64,000 nt of DNA from JANNGC01 sp043757045. GTDB taxonomy: Bacteria; Verrucomicrobiota; Verrucomicrobiia; Limisphaerales; SIBH01. The notes under the pieces were generated by a model. It was given only the letters and a program-made list of their open reading frames with translations. It did no database searches and had not been told where the DNA came from. The stretch's first letter is position 1, and the number at the start of each line of letters is the position of its first letter. Both the position numbers and the translations under genes were made by a program. The stretch spans positions 1-64,000 of the forward strand of contig JAYVQC010000241.1 of assembly GCA_043757045.1 (NCBI GenBank), read 5' to 3'. Below, in pieces: positions 52,361 to 61,000 of this stretch.

Positions 52361-55300
52361 GGAAAGCAGAAAATAGAAAGCAGAAATCAGCACAGCGCGC
52401 ACCCGGTGCGCGGGCGCTGCTGCTGCTTATTTCTGCTTTCTGCTTTCTACTCTCTGCTTTCCCCCTTGGGGCGGCTGAGTTCGACACCTTGCGCCTGCGC
52501 TGGCGCGACCTGCTTACGCAGGGGACGAACGCCAGCTTCGCCAATCCGCTTTACCAGAACTGGATCAGCTCGGTGGGCAACAGCGCGCAGTCCTACTGGT
52601 CCACGATGAACACCAGTCCGACGCGCACCAATCTCTGGAGCGCGTATCCGTATCCCGCCGCCGATTCGAGCGACATCAGCGGCACCTACTCGCGCCTGCG
52701 CACGATGGCGCTCGCCTACTCGATCAAGGACTCCGCGCTCGAAGGCAACACCGGCCTGCGCTCCGCGACCATCAACGGCTTGGACTGGATGTTCACCAAT
52801 CACTACAACGCGTCCTCCGTCGTCTTCGACAACTGGTTCGATTTCGAGATCGCCACGCCCTTGGTGCTGAATGACATCACCACGCTGCTCTACTCGAATC
52901 TTTCGCCCGCGCAGATCAGCAACTACATGGCGGCGGTGGAGCACTTCACGCCCACGCCGAGCGAGAGCTTCATTTCCACGAATCTCACGGCGGCGAACAA
53001 GATCTGGAAGTCGCTCGTCGTGGCGGTGCGCGGCGTGCTGGTGCAGAACTCGAACAAAGTCGCGCTCGCGCGCTCGGGTTTGAGCGACGTGTTTCCGTAC
53101 GTGACGAGCGGCGACGGTTTTTATCGCGACGGCTCGTTCGTGTTTCACAACGAGTTCGCCTACAACGCAGGCTACGGCGTGGAACTGCTCGATTCGATGG
53201 GTTCGATGATGCAGTTGCTCACCGGCTCGACGTGGGCCATCACCGATCCCGCGCAGACCAATGTCTTCCGCTGGGTCACGGATTCCTTCCAGCCGTTCTT
53301 CGCGCGCGGCGCGGCCATGGAGATGGTGGATGGCCGGTACCACACGCGCAACGGCGACGCCCACGAGCGCGGCCATGAAATGCTCAGTGCCATTCTCCGC
53401 GTCGCGCAAGTTGCGCCTCTGGCCGACGCGACGGCCTACAAATCTTTTGTGAAGGGCATGATTCAGTCCGACACGTATCGCAATTTTCTCACCGCGCAAT
53501 CGCCGCCTTACAACGTGTGGGCCAGCGCGGCGCTCAACGACACGAACATCCCCGCGCGAGTTGTGACGACCGAGCATCGGCAGTTTCCCGGCATGGACCG
53601 CGTGGTGCATCACACGCCGGACTGGACGTTCGCTCTCTCCACGTCGTCGAGCCGGATCGCGAATTACGAATCCACGCGCGGCGAAAATCTCAAGGGCTGG
53701 TACACGGGCGAGGGCATGACCTACCTCTACAATCGCGAGCTGGGCCAATACTCGGATCAGTTCTGGGCCACGATTGATCCGTATCGCCTGCCCGGCACGA
53801 CGGTGGACACGTTCACGCGCACGAACGGCTCGGGCGATTCCTATCGCAGTCCGAACAACCAGACCGGCGGCGCGTCGATCCTCGGTTTGTACGGCGTGAG
53901 CGCGATGCACTTGAACGCCTGGGTCAGCACGCTGGCCGCGCGCAAGTCGTGGTTCGTCTTCGACAACGAAATCGTCTGCGTGGGCAACAGCGTGAGCAGT
54001 GCGGAAACGAACAGCGGCGTGGAAACGATCATCGAAAACCGCCGCCTCGGACTCTACGGCAACAACGCTTTGACCGTGAACGGCACGGCCAAGCCCAGCG
54101 GCCCCGGCTGGAGCGAGACGATGAACGGCACGTCGTGGGCGCATCTCGCCGGGACCGCAAACGACACCGACATTGGGTATTTCTTCCCATCGAGTACGAC
54201 GGTGAAGGCGCTGCGTGAATCGCGCGCGGGCGCGATGCGCGATCTCAACACCACCTACGGCTCGGCCACGAAATACACGCGGCACTACCTCACGATGTAT
54301 TTCGACCACGGCACAAATCCGAACAACGGCACCTATTCGTACGTGCTGCTGCCCGGCATGTCCGCGAGCGCCGTCGCAGCCTACGCCGCCAGCCCCGACA
54401 TCACCATTTTGCAGAACAACAGCACGGCGACGGCGGTGCGCGAGAACAGGCTGGGACTCGTCGGCATCAATCACTGGCGCGATTCGTCGAACCAGGTCGC
54501 GGGCGCGGGCATCAGTTTCAGTCACAAGGCGGCGGCGATTTTGAAGAACGACGGCACCGTGCTCGACCTCGGCGTTTCTGATCCCACGCAGACGAACACG
54601 GCGGGTCTCACGGTGGAATTGACGAACTCGGTGACGGCGGTGTTGTCCTTGGATGCGGGCGTGACGGTGTTGCAGACCAGCCCGCTGCGGTTGCTGTTCA
54701 ACACCAGCAACACCTACGGCGCAACGTTGCGCGCGAAGTTCAGCGTCGGCGCGTTTCAAACCAACGCGCTGCTCGCCATCGCGGACGCGCATGTGCAGAA
54801 CGGTGCGGCGGCGGTCACGAATTTTGGCACGAGTTCGACGCTCTCGGTGAAGGCGGGCAGCGCCAGCACCACGCGCGAGACGTTCTTGAAGTTCGATTTG
54901 TCGTCGGTGCCGGGGACGATTGTCGGAGCGAACCTGCGGCTGGTGTCGCGCTCGTTTGTCGAGCCGGTGTTTCACACAGCGGCGTTAGTCTCGGACAATT
55001 CGTGGACGGAAACAGGCGTCATCTGGAACAACAAGCCGGGTTCGACCACGCCCACGGTGACGTGGCCGGTCGTGGGGAACAACCTGACTTCGACCATTCC
55101 GGTCACGGCCTTCATCACGCCGGCATTGGCGAATGGCGGCGTGTTGTCCTTCCGGATTTTCAGCAATGGCACGAACAGCTCGGGGCCGACGAGCAGCAGT
55201 GAATTTGTCAGCTATGGGGCGCGCGAAAACTCGGCGGCGAATGTGCCCCAACTCCTCGTGAGTTACGTGCGCTCGGCTCCTGCGGTCTCGCTCACCAGTC

Positions 55301-56913
55301 CTGAGGATGGCTCGGCGCTGGATGCGCCCGCGAGCGTGTCGCTGGCGGCCAGTGCGGCGGATAGCGATGGGGTGATCTCGCAGGTGGAATTTTATGCGGG
55401 CGCGACGCGGGTCGGGCAGGTGTTCGCGCCGCCGTATGCGGTCACGTTGAACAATCTCGGGGCCACGAACTACGCGTTCACCGCCGTGGCCACGGACAAT
55501 TCCGGGTTGTCCGCCACGAGTCGTGTGGTGGGCGTGTCGGTGCATTTGCCGGAACCAGCGGGGCGCGGGACGGGGTTGCAGGCGGAATACTTTGTGGACC
55601 GGAATTTGACGCAGTTCTTCGCGGCGCGCGTGGATACGAACATCAATTTCAACTGGGGCAATGGCGTGCCCATCGCGGGCATGGCGGCGGATAATTTCTC
55701 GGTGCGCTGGACGGGGCGCGTGCAGGCGCGGCGCTCGGGGGTGCATCAGTTCCACACGGTCACGGACGAGGGCGTGCGGCTGTGGGTGGATGGCAAGCTG
55801 CTCGTGGATAATTGGACGGGGCATTTTCAGACGGAAGATTCGGGCAGCATCACGCTGGTGGCGGGGCGGTATTACGACCTCACGATGGAGTATTTCGAGG
55901 GTTCATTCAGCGCGGTGGCGCAGTTGTTTTGGACGCAGCCGGGGGTGGCGAAGGAAGTGGTGCCGTCACCGCAGTTGTATCCGGCGGACCGGGGGTTGCG
56001 CGGGGCGTATTTTTCGGGGGCGGCATTTAATTCGGCGGCGTTCACGCGGATTGATGAGGCGGTGAATTTTTTCTGGAACACGAATTCGCCGGACCCGGCG
56101 GTGATGCCGGTGTCGTATTCGGTGCGTTGGACGGGGCAGGTGCGGGCGAACGCGGGCGGCACTTATCAATTTTTCACGTTGAGCGATGACGGGGTGCGTT
56201 TGTGGGTGAATGGGCAACTCATCATCAGCAACTGGTCGGCGCACGCGGTGGCGGAGGATGTGGGTTCTATCGCGCTGGCGGCGCGGCAGTCGTATCCGGT
56301 GGTGTTGGAGTATTTTAATGCCACGGGGGCGGGAACGGCGGTGTTGTCGTGGCTGCCGCCTGGCGAATCGAAGCAGGTGATTCCCACGGCCAATCTCACG
56401 CCGCATCAGAATAACAACCCGCCCGCGCTCGGCTTCGTGGCGAATCGGACGGCGGTGCGGAACAACTTGCTGACGTTCACGGCCACGGCGTCGGATGCGG
56501 ATGCGGGGCAGGCGCTCACTTACTCACTGGATGCGGGTGTGCCGAGTGGGGCGGTGATTCATCCGACATCGGGAGTTTTTTCTTGGACGCCGGCGAGCAA
56601 TCAGGCGTTTGGACCGCTGTCGGTGACAGTGCGGGTGGCGGACAATGGTGCGCCGCTGATGACGGACGGGCAGGCGTTCACGATCTCGGTGTTGACGAAT
56701 CCGACGTTGAATTTCGCGCGGTCGGGCGCGGGCGCGACGCTGGCGTGGCCGCAATCAGCGGGCACGGCGCAGCTTTTCAGCGCCACCAATTTGAATCCTC
56801 CCGTGACTTGGGCACCGGTGACGAACGTGCCGGTCCTGAGTAATGGATTTTTTTCCGTGAACTTCGCCGCGCCCACGAACGGGACGCGGTTTTACCAATT
56901 ACAAACGCCATGA
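52357..56913 (+). CDS. PL8-family polysaccharide lyase with DNRLRE-type and PA14 domains
   Basis: A 1518-residue exported lyase, ATG overlapping the tolC stop. The alpha/alpha-toroid and beta domains of PL8 (hyaluronate/chondroitin/xanthan lyase family) span ~45-800. Asn214, His264, Tyr273 and Arg327 have the spacing (50, 9, 54) I know for the PL8 catalytic residues, and WYTGEGMTYLYNRELGQYSD plus DPYRLPGTTVD are family hallmarks. A DNRLRE (CBM96-like) domain follows (~805-970), an Ig-like domain, two PA14 domains (~1065-1355) and a cadherin-like Ig domain. PL8 enzymes act on uronate polymers, so it may trim the locus product; the substrate is inferred. The signal peptide is repeat-encoded. 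Confidence 0.92.
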   Translation: MRKAENRKQKSAQRAPGARALLLLISAFCFLLSAFPLGAAEFDTLRLRWRDLLTQGTNASFANPLYQNWISSVGNSAQSYWSTMNTSPTRTNLWSAYPYPAADSSDISGTYSRLRTMALAYSIKDSALEGNTGLRSATINGLDWMFTNHYNASSVVFDNWFDFEIATPLVLNDITTLLYSNLSPAQISNYMAAVEHFTPTPSESFISTNLTAANKIWKSLVVAVRGVLVQNSNKVALARSGLSDVFPYVTSGDGFYRDGSFVFHNEFAYNAGYGVELLDSMGSMMQLLTGSTWAITDPAQTNVFRWVTDSFQPFFARGAAMEMVDGRYHTRNGDAHERGHEMLSAILRVAQVAPLADATAYKSFVKGMIQSDTYRNFLTAQSPPYNVWASAALNDTNIPARVVTTEHRQFPGMDRVVHHTPDWTFALSTSSSRIANYESTRGENLKGWYTGEGMTYLYNRELGQYSDQFWATIDPYRLPGTTVDTFTRTNGSGDSYRSPNNQTGGASILGLYGVSAMHLNAWVSTLAARKSWFVFDNEIVCVGNSVSSAETNSGVETIIENRRLGLYGNNALTVNGTAKPSGPGWSETMNGTSWAHLAGTANDTDIGYFFPSSTTVKALRESRAGAMRDLNTTYGSATKYTRHYLTMYFDHGTNPNNGTYSYVLLPGMSASAVAAYAASPDITILQNNSTATAVRENRLGLVGINHWRDSSNQVAGAGISFSHKAAAILKNDGTVLDLGVSDPTQTNTAGLTVELTNSVTAVLSLDAGVTVLQTSPLRLLFNTSNTYGATLRAKFSVGAFQTNALLAIADAHVQNGAAAVTNFGTSSTLSVKAGSASTTRETFLKFDLSSVPGTIVGANLRLVSRSFVEPVFHTAALVSDNSWTETGVIWNNKPGSTTPTVTWPVVGNNLTSTIPVTAFITPALANGGVLSFRIFSNGTNSSGPTSSSEFVSYGARENSAANVPQLLVSYVRSAPAVSLTSPEDGSALDAPASVSLAASAADSDGVISQVEFYAGATRVGQVFAPPYAVTLNNLGATNYAFTAVATDNSGLSATSRVVGVSVHLPEPAGRGTGLQAEYFVDRNLTQFFAARVDTNINFNWGNGVPIAGMAADNFSVRWTGRVQARRSGVHQFHTVTDEGVRLWVDGKLLVDNWTGHFQTEDSGSITLVAGRYYDLTMEYFEGSFSAVAQLFWTQPGVAKEVVPSPQLYPADRGLRGAYFSGAAFNSAAFTRIDEAVNFFWNTNSPDPAVMPVSYSVRWTGQVRANAGGTYQFFTLSDDGVRLWVNGQLIISNWSAHAVAEDVGSIALAARQSYPVVLEYFNATGAGTAVLSWLPPGESKQVIPTANLTPHQNNNPPALGFVANRTAVRNNLLTFTATASDADAGQALTYSLDAGVPSGAVIHPTSGVFSWTPASNQAFGPLSVTVRVADNGAPLMTDGQAFTISVLTNPTLNFARSGAGATLAWPQSAGTAQLFSATNLNPPVTWAPVTNVPVLSNGFFSVNFAAPTNGTRFYQLQTP
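52360..52464. repeat. TTTCTGC inverted repeat at the PL8 gene start
   Basis: AGGAAAGCAGAAAATAGAAA-type arm (52360-52390), a GC-rich inner palindrome (GCGCACCCGGTGCGC at about 52397-52411) and a TTTCTGCTTTCTGC-type arm (52430-52464). It begins inside the start codon region of the PL8 gene and encodes its signal peptide. Confidence 0.82.
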
Positions 56914-56968
56914 CGACCAATGGTCAGGGCAACGCAACAAAACAAAACTCAGCGAGTAAGTTAAAATT

Positions 56969-57634
56969 ATGAACATCAAGGTGCTACTGGTGGATGATGA
57001 TCCCTACGTGCGCGAGGGCGTGCGGTCGTGTTTGAGCCGACATCTGCAGTTCGATGTCGTGGGCGAGGCGGCCACCGGGCAGGAGGCCATCGCGGGCGTC
57101 AAGGCGCACGGGCCGGACGTGGTGGTGATGAACAGTTCGTTGCCGGGGATGGACGGGTTGGAGACGACGCGTTCGCTCCGGACGTCGCATCCGAAGGTGC
57201 GGGTGCTGATCCTCGGCGGGCGCAAGGGCCGGGACGTGGTCAAGGACGTGGTGCGCTCGGGCGCGCCGGGTTATTTGAGCAAAAATGCGTCGCCGACGGA
57301 ACTGGTCACCGCCATCGAGAAGGTCCATCGCGGCGAGACGTCGTTCGCGCCGGATGTGGCCCAGGCGTTCTTCGAGGAATTCGTCCAGAACGGCGGACGG
57401 CTCGAAGACACCGGACCCAAGCCGCTCTCGGATCGTGAGAAGCAGGTGCTGGCGCTCATTGTCGAGGGTTTGCCGAACAAGGACATGGCCGCCCAACTCA
57501 GCCTGAGCGTGCGAACGGTGGAGAAGCATCGCCAGCGGGTCATGCGCAAGCTCGGGGTGCGGCGCGCCACGGAACTGGTGAAGTTCGCCGTGACGCGGGG
57601 GTGGGTGGATTTGAATTCGGTGGGGCAGGCGTGA
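56969..57634 (+). CDS. NarL-type response regulator with Asn in place of the phospho-acceptor Asp
   Basis: A 221-residue regulator closely related in layout to the one at 27387-28061. The receiver keeps the acidic pocket (VLLVDDDPYVREGV) and the Lys in GYLSKNASP, but the phospho-acceptor position is Asn55 (VVVMNSSLPGMDG) rather than Asp. The LuxR-type helix-turn-helix is intact (LSDREKQVLALIVEG, LSVRTVEKHRQRVMRKLGV). It is therefore likely to act without phosphorylation, or as a partner of the other regulator. It is the last gene of the polysaccharide locus, 55 bp after the PL8 gene, and is followed by a terminator. Confidence 0.93.
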   Translation: MNIKVLLVDDDPYVREGVRSCLSRHLQFDVVGEAATGQEAIAGVKAHGPDVVVMNSSLPGMDGLETTRSLRTSHPKVRVLILGGRKGRDVVKDVVRSGAPGYLSKNASPTELVTAIEKVHRGETSFAPDVAQAFFEEFVQNGGRLEDTGPKPLSDREKQVLALIVEGLPNKDMAAQLSLSVRTVEKHRQRVMRKLGVRRATELVKFAVTRGWVDLNSVGQA

Positions 57635-57652
57635 GAACGGTCTGTCCAGAGC

Positions 57653-57678
57653 GCGGCGCGCGTGCGTCGCGTTTTTTT
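57653..57678 (+). terminator. Rho-independent terminator closing the polysaccharide locus
   Basis: GCGGCG (57653-57658) pairs with CGTCGC (57665-57670), including one G-T pair, and is followed by seven T residues (57672-57678). It lies 19 bp after the regulator stop. Confidence 0.75.
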
Positions 57679-58090
57679 ACGCCTGATTCCTGGCGGGGTG
57701 GGAATCGTGCGGAGGAGGGTGTTACGCAATTACACCACGCTGGCGGATGCGCGTTTTACCCAGATGGAACGCAACTTGGGCGGCGGCTACGGTTGGCGCG
57801 CTTTGAGGGGGTTCGCGCCTGGTGGCTGGAGGGCAGCCGCGCGGGTCTTCGGAGCGGCGCGAGGAGGGGCGTGGAAACACGCCTCGTTCGGAGGGCGGAA
57901 ATCCCGTGGTCGAGACGCGGGAGAAGAGCTTTGGGCGCGCGCAGTTTTGGGAACAGCCTCCATCGAGGGTCGGTGGTCAACCACAGAACGCACTTTTAAC
58001 CGCGTGATTCAGGCTATGAAGAACTGTTTCACCCGCAGAATTTGCCGCGCCGAAATTACAGCCGCAGGCGCGGAATGTCGCATTAGTCAC
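57679..58090. other. Intergenic region with a small hairpin
   Basis: About 410 bp with no supported gene. A GGCGTG-GAAA-CACGCC hairpin is at 57868-57883. GAGAGTC units begin near 58129, just inside the next gene. Nothing else is recognised. Confidence 0.5.
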
Positions 58091-61000
58091 ATGGAAAATC
58101 AGAATCAGAAGAGGGAACGCCGTCCGTGGAGAGTCGAGAGTCGAGAGTCGAGGGCTGGATGCCTCGGCTGCCGCTGGGCTTTGGTCGCGTTGGTTTGGCT
58201 CGCGGCGATGCTGGCCCCGAACGCCACGGCGCAGACCACCGGCCTTTACCGCGAGGTTTACCTCGGCATCCCGGGCAGCACGTTGCTGAGTCTCACGAAC
58301 GTTTTTCCGCCCGCGCCCGATCAGGCCGAAGTTTCCACCAACCTTTTTGAAACTCCCTCCAACTACGGCGACAATTTCGGCGAACGCTACCGCGGCTTCC
58401 TCATCCCGCCCGTCACTGGCGAATACGTCTTCTGGTGCCAGGGCCAAAACTCCGCGATCCTCTTCATCAGCCCCGACGAAAGCGCGGTCAATAAAGTCGG
58501 CCTCGCCTACAACCTCAACAGCGCCCTCGCCCGCTCCTGGTATATCTTCCCCACCCAGCAATCCACGAACCTCTACCTCGAAGCCGGCCAACGCTATTAC
58601 GTCGAAGCCCTCCACAAAACCGGCAACGGCGATGATTCCTTCGCCATCGGCTGGAAGCTGCCCAACGGCACCTACGAACAACCCATGCCCGCGTCCCACT
58701 TCCGCCCCTTTGGCCAGGCCGCCGTCAGCGCCCCCGTGCTCACCGCCCAGCCGACGAACGCGACCGTCCTCGAACAATTTCCCGCCACCTTCCGCGTCGC
58801 CGTCAGCAACCTCGACGCCGTCACCTACCGCTGGACTCGCGACGGCACCAATATCCCCGGCACCCTCGGCGCGAGCTTCACCCTCCCCGTCGTCACGCTC
58901 GCCGACCACGGCTCCACCTTCGCCTGCATCGTCAGCAACAATTTCGGAGCCACCACCAGCGCGACCGTCACCCTCAACGTCACGGCCGACACCGACGCCC
59001 CAGTGCTGCGCCACGCGGCGAACCTCAACACCAACGCCATCCTCGTCGCCTTCACCGAAGCGCTCGACCCCGCCACCGCGCTCGTCGGAGCGAATTACAC
59101 CCTCAGCCACGGGGCTCAAATCACCGGTGTCCAATTCGGCCCCCGGCCCCACACCATCGTCCTCGCCACCACGATGCTCGCGCGCAACACCAATTACACC
59201 CTCACCATCAACAACCTCCGCGACCGCGCCGCCACGCCCAACATTCTCGCGCCCAACAGCACCACCACTTTCGTCGCCTACCTCAAAGGCATTTACCGCC
59301 AACTCTTCCCCGAACTCTCCGGCAGCCAACTCACCGACCTCACGAACAGCCCCATCTACCCCGGCCTGCCCCTCCTCGCCGAAGTCCTCACCAACGCCCT
59401 CGCCACCCCTGCCTGGCCCACCAACAACTATGGCCAACGCCTCCGCGCCCTCCTCGTGCCCCCCGTGACCGGCAGCTACACCTTCCAAATCAGCGCCCAC
59501 GACAGCGCCACCCTTTACCTTAGCACCAACGCCTTCACCACCAGCGCCCGCGCCATCGCCAGCGTCACCACCGCCCGCGACGCCAGCGCGGGCCAATACC
59601 TCGTGCAGACCAACCAGACCAGCGCGCCCATCCCGCTCGTGGCCGGCCAGCAGTATTATTTGCAAGTCCTCATGAAAAGCGGCCTCTCCGTGCAAAGCCC
59701 GCCCGACCATTGCTCCGTCCGCTGGACCCTGCCCGACGGCACCGTCGAGGACCCCATCCCCGTCGCGCGCCTCGTGCCGAGCGGCCTGCCCTTGCCCGTG
59801 ATCAGCCAACACCCGCAACCCGTCGAGACCGAAGAAAACCAGCCCGCCAGCTACAGCGTGCTCGTCTCAAACTTCGACCCCATTTTTTATCAATGGCAGC
59901 AAAACGGCACCAACCTCCCCGGAGCCACCAACTCCATCCTCTACAAACCCGCCGTCACCTTGGCCGAGAACGGCAGCACCCTGCGCTGCGTCCTCATCAA
60001 CTACTCCGGCACCGCCACCACCCTCGAAGCGACCCTCACCGTCTTCCCCGACGCCACGCCGCCCGCGCTGGCGCAAGTGATCAACAACGGCACCAACCGC
60101 CTGACCGTGACCTACAACGAGCCAGTCGAGCTGCTCACCGCCACGAACCTGGCGAATTATACCCTGCCCGGCGTCACCCTGAGCGCCCCCGTGCTCAGCA
60201 CCAATGGCCTGACCGTCACCTTCAACACCACGCTCCTCGTCATCGGCAGCAATTATACCGTGACCGTCAACAACGTCCGCGACCGCGCGACCACGCCGAA
60301 TATAATTACCCCCGCCAGCCAGTTCACCTTCACCGCCGTCACCTTCTTTTTGCAAAACATCGGCAGCCCCGCCGACGCCAGCTACACGCCCGTCGCGGGC
60401 GGCGCAGACCTCACGGCGGGCTACGGCGATTTCTTCGGCGGCAGCGACGCCTTCAACTACGCCTACCTGACGCGCGTCGGTGATTTCGATGTGAAGGTGC
60501 GCGTGGCCCGGCTCGACTTTGCCGACACCTGGAGCGTGGCCAGCCTCATGGCGCGCGAAAACCTGAACACGACGAACAAATACGCCGCCGTCTGCGCCAC
60601 CCCCAGCATCGCCGGCTCCTTTTTTCAATACCGCACGAACGGCGGCGTCGTGCCCTCGGGCAGCGGTTCTTTCCCGGTGAATTATCCTTACACCTGGCTG
60701 CGCCTGCAACGCTCCGGCGGCACCACCTTCCACGGCTACGCCAGCCTCGATGGCGAGACCTGGACGAAACTCGGCACCGCCATCATCTCCATGCCCGCGA
60801 CGATTTACCTCGGCTTCACCGTCTCCAGCCGCTCGGGCACGGCCACGACCACGGCGGAGTTCCGCGACTTTGGCAACAACACCAGCACCAACCTTTCCGC
60901 CGCCCCGACGATGGTGGAACCGCTCGGGCCGTCCTCGCGCCGCACCGGCCTGGCCATCTCGGAAGTTCTCTACAACGCCGCGCCCCGCACCGACGGACGC

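Noticed and set aside
58347..59468. 373-codon plus-strand frame
   Set aside because: Low-complexity Pro/Ser/Thr translation in a shifted frame of the real 58091 gene.
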